Shown: positions 1-9,126 of the stretch, in pieces | How positions within the stretch are numbered: the first letter of the stretch is position 1 | Layout of the letters: each line of letters opens with the position of its first letter | Source of the DNA: Bifidobacterium mellis | GTDB lineage: Bacteria; Actinomycetota; Actinomycetes; Actinomycetales; Bifidobacteriaceae | DNA: 64,000 nt | NCBI RefSeq assembly: GCF_000967265.1 | Contig: NZ_KQ033885.1 | Coordinates: 1,283,538-1,347,537, forward strand | Direction: 5' to 3' | The notes under the pieces: generated by a model | Seen by the model: only the letters and a program-made list of their open reading frames with translations | Databases searched by the model: none | What the model was told of the DNA's origin: nothing | Made by a program: the position numbers and the translations under genes

Positions 1-313
1 ATATTATCAATTAAGCAAAGAATCAAGCATAATAAAGTAATTATCGGTAGCTTCCCGGATAGGTAAGGAGCTAAAGAGCAAACGACGATAAACCGTGTAT
101 GCGCATATTGCAGGCAGCTTTTTAATTGACTCACCACTAAACTACAAAACAAGATATTAATACGCTAAGACAGCATGTAAGTTGCTATGCTTATCTATAC
201 GTGATAAGTAAGAATAAATCGTAGTCACCGTTAAAAAGTTGTACGTTTATCAAATAGGCAAACACAACCTCAAAGGAGACTCTGTTCTTTAACTATATGG
301 AGCCTAGACTGAA
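1..313. other. AT-rich stretch with no assigned gene
   Basis: This stretch is much more AT-rich than the rest of the window, like the R-M cassette downstream. I see no open frame with a credible start, no RNA gene and no clear repeat. A weak GGAG around 299-302 could serve the TTG-initiated frame that follows. Confidence 0.5.
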
Positions 314-541
314 TTGAAGAACATTGTACAAGCTCTTGACCAAAGTGAAGAATCAGACTTTTCTCAAATCAATTTCTTCTATAGATCAGAAACCCTAAAA
401 GAAAATAAAAGATGTGAGCAATTTGAAAAAGTGAGATATAAAATAAGATTTAACTCTAACCCTGTGAATTCCAAACACACGAAGCTTTACAGACGGAAGA
501 TAAGCCAACTTAGAAGGCAACAAGGTTTTAAGACCAAATAA
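314..541 (+). CDS. small basic hypothetical protein (doubtful)
   Basis: A 75-residue frame opening with TTG, with GGAG about 11 bases upstream. The product is rich in Lys, Arg, Gln and Asn, especially toward the C-terminus, which would suit a nucleic-acid-binding protein, but such composition also arises by chance in AT-rich DNA. It lies 200 bp upstream of a cytosine methyltransferase on the same strand, where a controller protein or Vsr nuclease can occur; I see neither a helix-turn-helix nor a Vsr motif. Treat as a possible gene only. Confidence 0.25.
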   Translation: MKNIVQALDQSEESDFSQINFFYRSETLKENKRCEQFEKVRYKIRFNSNPVNSKHTKLYRRKISQLRRQQGFKTK

Positions 542-741
542 TGTTCGAATCTATTGAACAGGACTAATTCTTTAAGAAGCCTTTTCAAGTTGTCTATTAC
601 AACTATAGGTCTTTAAGAAAAGCTACCTAGCAATAAGCAATCACAACAAATTTACTTGTTTCTTATTTTGTTGGCTATCACACATATGAAAGTCCCCAAT
701 TGGATTGGTGGCACAGCTTGTAAGGAGTATCATGTTTTTTT

Positions 742-1797
742 ATGTTAGGAAAATCAAGAGTAGAAGCCATAGATCTCTTTTGCGGTACTGGTGGTTTATC
801 TCTTGGGCTCAAGCAAGGGGGGATTAACATTATTGCAGGTATTGATAATGCCGATGCCTGTGAATATCCATATAAGTATAATTTGAAAGCAAAATTCATC
901 AAAGCCAGTGTAGCCGACATAACGGGTGCTGATCTAAATCAACTGTGGAACCAGTCTGAGATACGCTTACTTGCTGGATGCGCACCGTGTCAACCTTTCT
1001 CCAGCCAGAGACGCGGAGCTGACACCCGTAATGAAAAAGCATGGCCACTACTTAAAGAGTTCGGGAGATTAGTTGATGAAACACACCCGGAATTCGTCAC
1101 AATGGAAAATGTCCCAAACATCAGCTCTTCAATTGTATTCAATAATTTTGTTAATACTCTCAAATCTTTAGGATATACAGTTAAATACACGGTGTTATAT
1201 GGGCCTGACTATGGCCTCCCCCAAAAACGTAAAAGACTCGTCTTACTTGCAGGACTTGGCTACGAGGTGCAACTCCCTAAGCCAAAATATGAAAAAAACA
1301 ATTACCATACAGTATATGACGCAATTCATGATCTTCCGTCCCTTGCTTCTGGGGAGAGAGATCCAAACGATCCCTTGCACGCAGCAAGAAACCTTACACC
1401 ATTAAATTTGAAAAGACTACGCGCTTCCAGGCCTGGTGGTACGTGGTTGGACTGGCCAGAGGAGTTAAGATTAAACTGCCAAAAAACAGAAAAAGGGAAA
1501 ACCTTTAAGTCATTTTATGGGCGCATGCGTTGGGATGAGCCTTCTCCGACCATTACGACTCAGTTTTACAACCCCGGAGCTGGTCGGTTCACTCACCCAG
1601 AACAGGACCGATCATTGACTTTACGCGAAGCTTCTCGTTTACAAGGTTTCCCAGATTCTTATATCTTTAACGATCCAAATAAACCTATTGTTGTATCAAC
1701 AATAGGAAAATTGATAGGCAATGCGGTGCCTCCCGTATTTGGAGATGCAATTGCTCACGAGATTATTAAAGCACTAAATTCAAAGGAGAACAATTGA
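742..1797 (+). CDS. DNA (cytosine-5-)-methyltransferase
   Basis: Transfers a methyl group from S-adenosylmethionine to C5 of cytosine in a specific DNA site. The 351-residue protein shows the m5C motifs in order: motif I DLFCGTGG near residue 11, motif IV PCQP with the catalytic Cys near 83, motif VI ENVPN near 121, motif VIII QKRKR near 161, a target-recognition region about 180-290, motif IX RLQGFP, and motif X GNAVPP near the end. ATG 742 is used because the ATG at 732 is in another frame; AAGGAG lies at 722-727. The gene overlaps the next one by four bases (TTGA), so the two are probably translated together as a restriction-modification unit. Low GC suggests horizontal transfer. The recognition site cannot be read from sequence. 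Confidence 0.93.
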   Translation: MLGKSRVEAIDLFCGTGGLSLGLKQGGINIIAGIDNADACEYPYKYNLKAKFIKASVADITGADLNQLWNQSEIRLLAGCAPCQPFSSQRRGADTRNEKAWPLLKEFGRLVDETHPEFVTMENVPNISSSIVFNNFVNTLKSLGYTVKYTVLYGPDYGLPQKRKRLVLLAGLGYEVQLPKPKYEKNNYHTVYDAIHDLPSLASGERDPNDPLHAARNLTPLNLKRLRASRPGGTWLDWPEELRLNCQKTEKGKTFKSFYGRMRWDEPSPTITTQFYNPGAGRFTHPEQDRSLTLREASRLQGFPDSYIFNDPNKPIVVSTIGKLIGNAVPPVFGDAIAHEIIKALNSKENN

Positions 1798-3869
1798 GTG
1801 ATTCCCTCTATACATTAACTGTGGATATTGCAACTATTGATGCGTTAGGCAGAAATCTGTATTCAAACGCTGCCGCTGTGCTTACTGAATTTGTTGCAAA
1901 TTCTTGGGATGCCGACGCTAATTCAGTAAATATCCAATACGACCGCGATAATGATTTCATAAAGATATGTGATGATGGTTCGGGTATGGATTTGGAAAAA
2001 CTCAACGCAAGATTTTTGACGGTTGGTTATCACAAAAGAAAACTCGAAGGAGACGTATCACCAAAGTATAAAAGGCCTTTCATGGGGCAAAAAGGCATTG
2101 GTAAATTGTCGGCTTTCTCCATAGCTGATGAAATTACTGTTCTTTCAAAAACTGATGAGCAAGAAGCTCACGGATTCACAATCAAAGTCGATGAATTAGA
2201 AAAGAAAATGAATGAGGCTAGATCAATAGACAGAATTTACCATCCCGCCCCTATAAAAGAAATACCTAGTTCGACCTTCCCAACAAATCATGGAACACAG
2301 ATAAAGCTATCCAAATTAAGAAGTAAGCGTGTACATCTTACACTAAATGCTGTACGAAGGCGCATTGCTCGTCGCTTTGATGTTCTTCATTATGCAAACG
2401 TGCCTAAGGATGAAGGTCGATTCGAAATAATAATAAACGATAAGGCGGTTACATATGAGGATCGTGGGGATTTACAAAAACTAGAATATATATGGCTTCT
2501 GAATGGATTTAAACTTCCGGAAGAAGCCAAGACTAGTGCGACTGTTTTCCAAATCACAACAGAACCTGATGCGGGGAATTCGGATTGGAATATATCAGGC
2601 TGGATAGGAAGTGTAAAGCATCCGAAAGATAGAGTGTTCGATGATGATACAGAAACTATGAAAAATATCATTGTACTTGCTCGAAAGCGTCCTATACAAG
2701 AAGGGCTGCTTGACCACCTAAATTATGACAAGCATTTCACTAACTACGTAACAGGCCAGATCCAAGCCGACTATTTGGACGAAAATGGAAGTGACGACTT
2801 AGCTACATCAGACAGACAACGTTTGGTTGAAAGCGACCCACGTGTTCAATTATTGTATAAACAGGTTAAAGAAGCTTTCAAAACGGCCGACCAACAGTGG
2901 TCAGATAGCCGGACTACTTCAAATACGAAATTGCTTTATAAAACCTTACCAGAAGTTAAAAAATGGCTGGATAGCTTAAAGGGAGACAGCAAGCAGGCAG
3001 CCAGCAAAATGATTAATAGTATTGCAAAGATAGATAGCATCAGCTCAGATGATCGATTTTCTCTGTATCAATCTTCGATGATTGCTTTTACACGATTACA
3101 ACAACACGATGAGTTATCAACATTATCAGAAGTTGATTCCTTGACGCCCGAAACCTTGCTGAAAATTCTCACTTCTTATTCTAGCTATGAAGATGTTGAG
3201 TATGCCGAGATAGTGCGCTCTCGATTACTAGTGATCAATAAACTGCAGAACTTGTTAGATACCAATGCATTAGAAAATACGACAAGAGACTTTGTAGCAT
3301 CGAATCCATGGCTGCTTGACCCTTCATGGGAAAGGGCTACTGAAAATATTGTAAAAGAAAAGAGCTTTAGAAGAGTAGCAAAAGAAGAGTATAAAATTGA
3401 CTTTACGGATGATTCTGAATCCAACAGTAGAGTGGATCTAAAGTATCTTGAGAGTACGGACAGACAAGTTATAGTTGAATTCAAACGGTATGACCGTAAG
3501 GTAAAAATTAATGAAATCAGAGATCAAATTCTTAGATATGCAAAAGCAATGACACGTGTACTGCAACAATATGATGAATCGAAGGGGGAAAAGCACCAAT
3601 ATCCGACTAACGAGAGGGGTATTGACAACCGGGTTAACATCATAATAATTGTACAAGGAGTTTTTGACGAAGATGGGGAGATGCTAAAGCCGAAGACAGC
3701 TAATTCTGAAGTAGCGTTGTATAACGCAAAGTTCTTATATTTTTCTGATATGTTGGTACAAAGTAGCGAACGTTATAAGGAATTCATCGATGCAGCTAAT
3801 GAAGATGATCTTGTAGGACATGCTATAAAAGCGGTTGAAGATTACTGTAAAAATAATCAATCTTCATGA
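1794..3869 (+). CDS. GHKL ATPase with C-terminal PD-(D/E)XK-like domain, putative restriction component
   Basis: A 691-residue protein starting at TTG 1794, with AAGGAG at 1783-1788, overlapping the methyltransferase stop. The N-terminus is a histidine-kinase/Hsp90/MutL-type ATPase: N-box with E32, N36 and D39, G1 box DDGSGM at 60-65, and a glycine-rich lid GQKGIGK near 95. Near residues 545-565 it has a D-x(n)-EFK arrangement (RVDLKYLE, then VIVEFKR), typical of PD-(D/E)XK nucleases. MutL/MORC-like GHKL ATPases are known in R-M operons beside m5C methyltransferases. I infer that this is the restriction or translocation subunit. The middle region (about 200-520) is not recognised. Its low GC matches the methyltransferase, so the pair probably moved together. 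Confidence 0.8.
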   Translation: MSDSLYTLTVDIATIDALGRNLYSNAAAVLTEFVANSWDADANSVNIQYDRDNDFIKICDDGSGMDLEKLNARFLTVGYHKRKLEGDVSPKYKRPFMGQKGIGKLSAFSIADEITVLSKTDEQEAHGFTIKVDELEKKMNEARSIDRIYHPAPIKEIPSSTFPTNHGTQIKLSKLRSKRVHLTLNAVRRRIARRFDVLHYANVPKDEGRFEIIINDKAVTYEDRGDLQKLEYIWLLNGFKLPEEAKTSATVFQITTEPDAGNSDWNISGWIGSVKHPKDRVFDDDTETMKNIIVLARKRPIQEGLLDHLNYDKHFTNYVTGQIQADYLDENGSDDLATSDRQRLVESDPRVQLLYKQVKEAFKTADQQWSDSRTTSNTKLLYKTLPEVKKWLDSLKGDSKQAASKMINSIAKIDSISSDDRFSLYQSSMIAFTRLQQHDELSTLSEVDSLTPETLLKILTSYSSYEDVEYAEIVRSRLLVINKLQNLLDTNALENTTRDFVASNPWLLDPSWERATENIVKEKSFRRVAKEEYKIDFTDDSESNSRVDLKYLESTDRQVIVEFKRYDRKVKINEIRDQILRYAKAMTRVLQQYDESKGEKHQYPTNERGIDNRVNIIIIVQGVFDEDGEMLKPKTANSEVALYNAKFLYFSDMLVQSSERYKEFIDAANEDDLVGHAIKAVEDYCKNNQSS

Positions 3870-4633
3870 CTTTGCTCCTAATAACTATCAAACAATTCCC
3901 TCGACTAGAGTTGTATGAGTTTTTAACTTAGCAGGCTATGCCCCGATTTCGTTTTTACGGTCATTATAATGTCAATTATGCTTCCTTGCACGCCCACGAA
4001 TACACTTTACCCGAATAAAGGCGTAATAAAACAATGTAACAAAAATGAAATCAAATAGTCTACGGCGTTACCGGTTAATGCACTTCGTATCGTTATTATA
4101 AATTTAAGAATACGTCAATATTGAACTTGATCCAGCCTGCGAATATATATATTCAAGCCTGACGGCTATAGCTTTTTATAGCTTTTTGTGAGTTCTTTAT
4201 TCTCCGTCAACAATGTTACATGGTTTCGTTTGTAAGGTACTGTATTCTTTTAAAGTGCTGATTGTTTAGAACACGTTGCTACTTTCTGTTGGAGATATAG
4301 TATTGACAGAGTCCAGCGCTTTGCGTAGTATTTGCATTCCTATTGATTAATAGGTGACAACTTTGCTGGTAAGAGCGGATATAAACTATTAGTTATTGTT
4401 TAATTCAAAGAAATCTGTTATGCTTATTTATTTTTTGAATTTTGTTAATCACAGTTTTCTTATATGGCTACCTCGTCTGCTGACTTCGTAGAAGCTACTG
4501 TATGAGAAAAATGAATCAGTACTTACTTAAGAGAATTCGTTTCTATACTGCCTATAGGACAGTTATTTTTTTCTGAGCGCTGCCAAGCAACCTTCCTAAA
4601 AGATCAAGCCAGTGGCTCAAATTGAATTAACGG
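3870..4633. other. AT-rich intergenic stretch, no gene found
   Basis: About 760 bases of strongly AT-rich sequence between the R-M cassette and the LysR gene. All frames are broken by stops. There is a short tandem repeat of TATAGCTTTTT near 4167-4189 but no convincing hairpin terminator. It probably marks the downstream flank of the transferred island; GC rises sharply at about 4620. Confidence 0.5.
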
Positions 4634-5542
4634 GTGCTGAGGTATTCCCTGGCCATCGTTGAAGAGGGAAGCATCAGTGGGGCAGCTGAGTACCTGAGCA
4701 TATCCCAGCCATCCCTGTCCAGGCAGATAAAAGATCTGGAAGAGCATCTAGGGCACAAACTCTTTGACCGCGGAAGCCGCACAATCACGCTGACTCCGGC
4801 CGGAGAACTGCTGCGTGACCGGGCACGCGAGATCGTGTTCATGGCAGACCGTGCCGAGGCCGAGCTCACAAGCATAGACAGGCCAATCAACGGCAATGTC
4901 TACATCGGCGCAGGGGAAACAGAAGCCGTGCGCTTCCTGGCCAGGGCCGCAGAGTGCATGCTACAGCAATATCCTCAGGTAAAGTTCCACATTTTCAGCG
5001 GCAACGGTCAGGCCGTAACAGATCAATTAGAATCAGGGCTTCTGGATTTTGGCCTGCTATTTGAGCCATCGGACAACACCAAATACTCCTATATCAGCTT
5101 GCCTACAGCCGACAGGTGGGGATTGCTCATGCGCAAGGACTCCACGTTGGCCAGCCATGATGGCATCCGCCAGGAAGATCTTGAGCAGATACCCCTCCTG
5201 CTCTCACGGCAAGTCAGGTTCGACAGAGAATTCAGCGGGTGGAGTTCCTTCTCGGAGCACGAACTGCATGTTGTAGGAACCTACAATCTGCTCTTCAACG
5301 CGTCACTATTCGTCAGTGAAGGTTGTGGTTACGCGCTCTGCCCGGACCGGATCATCAATCTGACCGAAGACTCGAATCTGGTCTTCAAACCTCTGGTGCC
5401 TGAACTTAGAACAAGAGTGAACCTGGTTTGGAAGAGCAATAGACATTTTTCATCGGCGGCGAGTCGGTACCTGGAAATATTACGAAGCCAGATTGGAGCA
5501 GAAAACGCCTGCAAATCGGCAGAAGCCAGGAAAACCCTATGA
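4634..5542 (+). CDS. LysR-family transcriptional regulator
   Basis: A 302-residue LysR regulator. The N-terminal winged helix-turn-helix (about residues 1-60) contains the usual GSISGAAEYLSISQPSLSRQ segment, followed by the periplasmic-binding-like effector domain. The only in-frame start giving the full domain is GTG 4634. Just upstream the frame reads TTG-AAT-TAA-CGG-GTG, so the family-typical N-terminus (M-N-L-R-x-L-R-Y) seems interrupted by TAA where TTA is expected; initiation at GTG would lose about four residues. It lies upstream of VOC, CMD and quinone-reductase genes and may regulate them, but its ligand is unknown. GC is intermediate between the island and the core. Confidence 0.85.
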   Translation: MLRYSLAIVEEGSISGAAEYLSISQPSLSRQIKDLEEHLGHKLFDRGSRTITLTPAGELLRDRAREIVFMADRAEAELTSIDRPINGNVYIGAGETEAVRFLARAAECMLQQYPQVKFHIFSGNGQAVTDQLESGLLDFGLLFEPSDNTKYSYISLPTADRWGLLMRKDSTLASHDGIRQEDLEQIPLLLSRQVRFDREFSGWSSFSEHELHVVGTYNLLFNASLFVSEGCGYALCPDRIINLTEDSNLVFKPLVPELRTRVNLVWKSNRHFSSAASRYLEILRSQIGAENACKSAEARKTL

Positions 5543-5619
5543 TTCGACTCAAAATATATCAGAAACACGAAACCCAGCCTGCACTTATCGAACCACCGGC
5601 TCAAAGAATCTAGCCGCAA

Positions 5620-5641
5620 GGATGCATGCGCCGACGCATCC
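5620..5641. terminator. hairpin between convergent LysR and VOC genes
   Basis: GGATGC at 5620-5625 pairs with GCATCC at 5636-5641, and outside this AAGAA (from about 5605) can pair with TTCTT. It sits between two convergent genes and could end both. There is no long T run, so this is a modest call. Confidence 0.35.
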
Positions 5642-5656
5642 GGTTCTTCTCCAGTA

Positions 5657-6040
5657 TCAGTCCTGGTCGTATCTGGAAAGCTCGATCAGGTTCCTATCGG
5701 GGTCCCTGACATACACCGAGTTGATGGCCCCATCCGCGCCGGTCCGGCTGACCGGACCCAGATAGTCGACACGATGCTCATCAAGCGCGGCAACCACATC
5801 ATCCAGCGAATCCTCCACCAGCAAACACAAATCAACAGAGCCGGGCGTGGGCCTGTCCGCCTTGGGGTCAATCTCGTGGCCGGCCTCATGAATGTTGATC
5901 TTCTGCCGGCCGAATTTCAACGCTAACCGCCCATTGCCGAAAGTCTGCACCTGCATGCCCAGCACCTCACGGTAAAAGGCACAGGTCGCATCGACATCCC
6001 GCACCGTGATGACCAGATGATCCAAACCAGTGATCCTCAT
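5657..6040 (-). CDS. VOC (glyoxalase/bleomycin-resistance) family protein
   Basis: A 127-residue single-module vicinal-oxygen-chelate protein. It opens with the usual GLDHLVITVRD strand, whose His is a likely metal ligand, and ends with VRDPDRNLIELS, whose Glu is the usual distal ligand. A FYREVLGM helix lies near residue 23. Members are metal-dependent dioxygenases, glyoxalases or binding proteins for toxic electrophiles; the substrate cannot be told here. It is convergent with the LysR gene and lies near a CMD protein and a quinone reductase, a grouping seen in electrophile or quinone detoxification clusters. Confidence 0.85.
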   Translation of the reverse strand: MRITGLDHLVITVRDVDATCAFYREVLGMQVQTFGNGRLALKFGRQKINIHEAGHEIDPKADRPTPGSVDLCLLVEDSLDDVVAALDEHRVDYLGPVSRTGADGAINSVYVRDPDRNLIELSRYDQD

Positions 6041-6344
6041 TCACCCAACTCCAATCGCAGAACAACCCAAAAGACAGCCTAGACTCCCGCAAGCCAAAAA
6101 ACGGCATTACGACCAGCAAAGAAGGCGACCCATTGCCACAACAGACAAGTCCTCTACCCGGGCCGAGAAGAAACCGATCGGGCAGAAGCACGACAATAAA
6201 TCCATGCAAAAAACGAATACCTACATATAAGCAATCAGCATTATACATATCGTTTCGAGAGCCCTAGACTGTTGCCATTCACATCCAAGACAGCAGTGAA
6301 CCTGCATATTGGACCATCATACAGTCGGCAAGGAAGGGAAGATC

Positions 6345-6671
6345 ATGGCCAAAAAACAAACAGCAGGAAGAGAGCAATTGGGCGAATTCGCAGCTCAGTT
6401 CGCAGCTCTGAATGACGATGTTCTATTCGGCGAAGTCTGGGCTGATGAACAAGCACTGTCCGCACACGACAGAAGCATGATCACCATAGCTGCATTGATT
6501 GCCATGGGCAGCACAGAACAGCTCGACGCTCATCTGAACATCGGGAAAAAGAACGGAATCACCAAGGACGAGATAGTAGCGGAAATCACCCATCTGGCCT
6601 TCCACGGAGGCTGGCCGAAGGCCTGGTCGGCCTTCAACCGCGCCAAGCAAATCTGGCAAAATAATGACTGA
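6345..6671 (+). CDS. carboxymuconolactone decarboxylase (CMD) family protein
   Basis: A 108-residue all-alpha CMD-family protein. It has the conserved helix around SMITIAALIAMGSTEQL and the C-terminal HLAFHGGWPKA segment with the family His. It lacks the CxxC pair of AhpD peroxidases, and indeed any Cys, so it resembles gamma-CMD rather than an alkylhydroperoxidase. ATG 6345 is chosen because AGGAAGGGA precedes it; a TTG 36 bases upstream would extend the frame without an obvious ribosome site. It sits 13 bp upstream of the broken quinone reductase and was probably co-transcribed with it. The true substrate is unknown. Confidence 0.85.
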   Translation: MAKKQTAGREQLGEFAAQFAALNDDVLFGEVWADEQALSAHDRSMITIAALIAMGSTEQLDAHLNIGKKNGITKDEIVAEITHLAFHGGWPKAWSAFNRAKQIWQNND

Positions 6672-6684
6672 AAGAGAGTAAGGA

Positions 6685-7241
6685 ATGAAACAAAACACCA
6701 AGACGGCGGTCCTGGTGTCTTCCACCCCCGTATGGAAGCATCACGGATCAACGCCCGCCTCATGCGGGAAGCCATTGGGCATGAGGATGAGAGCATTCTG
6801 GTCCGGGACGAATACGCCGCTTTGCGCTCAGGTCAAATCGATATTCCCGGCGAACAAGCATTCGTCAAAGGCTGTGACCGTCTGGTATGGCAGTTTCCCA
6901 TGTACTGGTACAGCTGCCCTCCCCTGCTCAAGGAGTGGGAAGACCTGGTGCTTACCTACGGATGGGCCTACGGTACCCACGGCGATGCCTTGAAAGGCAA
7001 GGAACTCATGCTCGCCGTCTCGGTCGGCTCTGCTGGAGAGAACTATCACCATGAGGGTGAATTCGGCTATACGGTGGACGAACTCCTGGTTCCGTTCAAA
7101 GCTACCAGCAATCTCATCGGAGCTATCTATCGGAAGCCTTTCATTCTGACCGGCGTTAGCTCAGACATGAGCAATCGAAACCTGGAAAAGGCGGCCAAGG
7201 ATTACTTGAGCTGTCTGCAAGGCGATTGGCCAGCACAATAG
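6685..7241 (+). pseudogene. flavodoxin-fold NAD(P)H:quinone reductase, frameshifted near its start
   Basis: Residues from ATG 6732 onward (169 aa) match the MdaB/YwrO-type NAD(P)H dehydrogenase fold: SRINARLMREA, the D-RLVWQFPMYWYSCPP segment and GWAYG. The missing first strand lies upstream in another frame, starting at ATG 6685 (MKQNTKTAVLVSSTP). The two halves join if a run of five C at 6725-6729 had six, giving ...SSTPRMEASRINARL. So either one C was lost or the base call is wrong. Translation from 6732 alone would lack the first beta strand and the phosphate-binding loop for the flavin. Enzymes of this family reduce quinones by two electrons using FMN or FAD. Confidence 0.72.
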
Positions 7242-7266
7242 GCCTCAGCGACAATCCCTGATATCG

Positions 7267-7314
7267 AGACGAAGGCGCCCACACTGGAATCTTCAAGTGC
7301 GGGCGCCCTCGTCT
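7267..7314 (+). terminator. strong terminator hairpin after quinone reductase
   Basis: A 19-base stem (7267-7285 with 7296-7314; core GGCGCCC/GGGCGCC) closes a 10-base loop. Only a few positions are non-Watson-Crick. It starts 25 bases after the reductase stop. Confidence 0.7.
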
Positions 7315-7729
7315 TATCGGCTCAGCAGACCTCAGTCACTGTATATAAGATATCACATGCAGACGTGTAGCCTCCTCGGACGTACCCACATCAAGAATGA
7401 GCAGAAGAATAAGTGGACGTAAGAGCGCACAAGCAACATAGGCCAAGAGTGGAAAGTTCAGAACATGAACATTGATGCTGCCCGTGCATAAACAAGCACC
7501 CTTCGTCATCGAATATATTGCAACAAATCCAGTGCTTTTGCAGGCTCCCCCTTTTGTCTAACCATCAGCACTCCACCCGCAAAAATGATGCTAACTTGGT
7601 GCCGGTCAATGCCGCTTTTACGAGAAAACGGCGCATACACTGGCCTCAACGGAGGTTGCTTCCTGAAAATGGGCAGGCCGCCAGATGACCTGCCACAAGT
7701 AATGGGGAAGAACAAGCCTGGAGGGTCAG
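7315..7729. other. intergenic region upstream of the disordered membrane protein
   Basis: No credible gene is seen on either strand. The last 20 bases carry a GGAGGG ribosome site (about 7720-7725) for the following gene. The promoter should lie here but I cannot place it firmly. Confidence 0.45.
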
Positions 7730-8638
7730 ATGAGCAACAATCGAAACGAACGTGCAAATAAGAACCAAGGCAGGCATGAGGAATCGCGGGTGCCCGATAA
7801 CCAGCAAAAGAGGTACGAGGGCAACTCCTCACGGAGCAATGGCACCCGGGAAAGTTCCCAACACTCAACAATGGATGACAAGAATCGCATGCCGAAACCA
7901 GTGGGGAATGCGAACAGCGGAAAAGAAAGCAAAGCTGAAAATGCTTCCAAGACCAAGCCTGTATCAGGACAAACAGGCGAGAAGGAAGGCAGGGGCTCAT
8001 CCAACAAGAACGCTGACCATGGCGGACCTGAAACGCAAAATAAGCAGGAACAGGGTCTAACCACCGGCCATGTGCAAGCCGGCCATCCGGACAAAGAGCG
8101 TGGCCCCTCCCCTGACGACAAGCCGAACCAGCCCAGCAAGCCTGTCGACAAGGCATCTCAACCGACGAGCGTTGCCAGCATACCTAAACCGGGCAAGGCG
8201 AAAAACCATGATTCCTTCTATCTGGGCCTGTCCTCGGCAGTCCTGGTCGCAGCTCTGGGCCTCAGCCTGAGCACCATGCCGATCTTCTTCTCCCTGCCTC
8301 TTGCCGCTGTCCTCTTTGGAATCGGCATCTGGCTCCTCTCCTATGCCAGCTTCAAGTCTCCCGGCAAACCAGAAGGAGAGGGAACGGAGACGGACAGGCA
8401 CACCAGGACGGTAGTTGTGGCGACGGTCCTTCTGGTTCTGCAGACCTTCATCATGGATGTGTTCATCTTCACCCGAATGGGAACAGTCGGCAAACACCAG
8501 AACGCCATCGTCATCACCTGGATCATCGCCAGCATGATCGAGACCCTGGCTGCCTTCGCCCTTATCTATCATCACAATCCCCTACAATCCAAGCCCAAGG
8601 ACCCTGCGGCAAACGATCAACGCAAGGGGAAGCAATAA
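7730..8638 (+). CDS. hypothetical protein: long disordered N-terminus plus about four TM helices
   Basis: A 302-residue protein that I do not recognise. Residues 1 to about 160 are very hydrophilic and low-complexity, rich in Asn, Gln, Lys, Ser, Gly and Pro, with no predicted fold. Residues about 165-275 hold four hydrophobic helices in two pairs (about 165-182 and 185-205, then 225-247 and 255-277), followed by a short basic tail. The layout suggests a membrane anchor with a cytosolic disordered arm, possibly binding a polymer or nucleic acid, but that is inference. The gene stands alone between two terminators. Start ATG 7730 has GGAGGG upstream. Confidence 0.75.
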   Translation: MSNNRNERANKNQGRHEESRVPDNQQKRYEGNSSRSNGTRESSQHSTMDDKNRMPKPVGNANSGKESKAENASKTKPVSGQTGEKEGRGSSNKNADHGGPETQNKQEQGLTTGHVQAGHPDKERGPSPDDKPNQPSKPVDKASQPTSVASIPKPGKAKNHDSFYLGLSSAVLVAALGLSLSTMPIFFSLPLAAVLFGIGIWLLSYASFKSPGKPEGEGTETDRHTRTVVVATVLLVLQTFIMDVFIFTRMGTVGKHQNAIVITWIIASMIETLAAFALIYHHNPLQSKPKDPAANDQRKGKQ

Positions 8639-8746
8639 GGGGCGGCGAGCATTGGTCTGAAACTGCGAAGAAGGCCGGGAAGGCCAAATAGCAGGCCGTG
8701 CATGTGAAATCCCCACAGCGTTCTTCCCGCCAAGGCCTTCCGCCTC

Positions 8747-8790
8747 AGGGTGCCGCTCATCGTTCATGAAGATGCGCGGCACCCTTTAAT
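8747..8790 (+). terminator. intrinsic terminator
   Basis: Perfect 10-bp stem AGGGTGCCGC (8747-8756) with GCGGCACCCT (8776-8785), followed by TTAATTT. It lies 108 bases downstream of the disordered membrane-protein gene. Confidence 0.7.
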
Positions 8791-9126
8791 TTGATCATGT
8801 CACCTGCTGCAGCTTGACTCGGGCCGCAATGCCCTGCACTATGCCGCCCGGCTCATAAAAATCCGGCATCAAAACCGCGAAACCACTCTTCAGACAATTT
8901 ATGAGCTGTGTAGACACAACTGGGCGAGCATAGCTTTTGCTCTTTCTGTTTCTCATCCCCCAAGCCAAGATACCCTACAAGTTATCTTGAACTTAGTTTA
9001 TCCTCGACTGGTACTTATAAAACGCAGATGCATAATAAGTTGTCTTGGCCTGCCAACAAGAACATTCAGCAACTAGAATCATTGATGAAATTGTTCACAC
9101 GCAGTTGTGCTTGAAGAAGGAAAGAC
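8791..9126. other. leader region of the transhydrogenase operon
   Basis: No gene seen. AT content rises from about 8930, as expected for a promoter; TTATAA near 9015 is a possible -10 but I find no well-spaced -35. GAAGGAAAG just before 9127 is the ribosome site of the first pnt gene. Confidence 0.4.
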
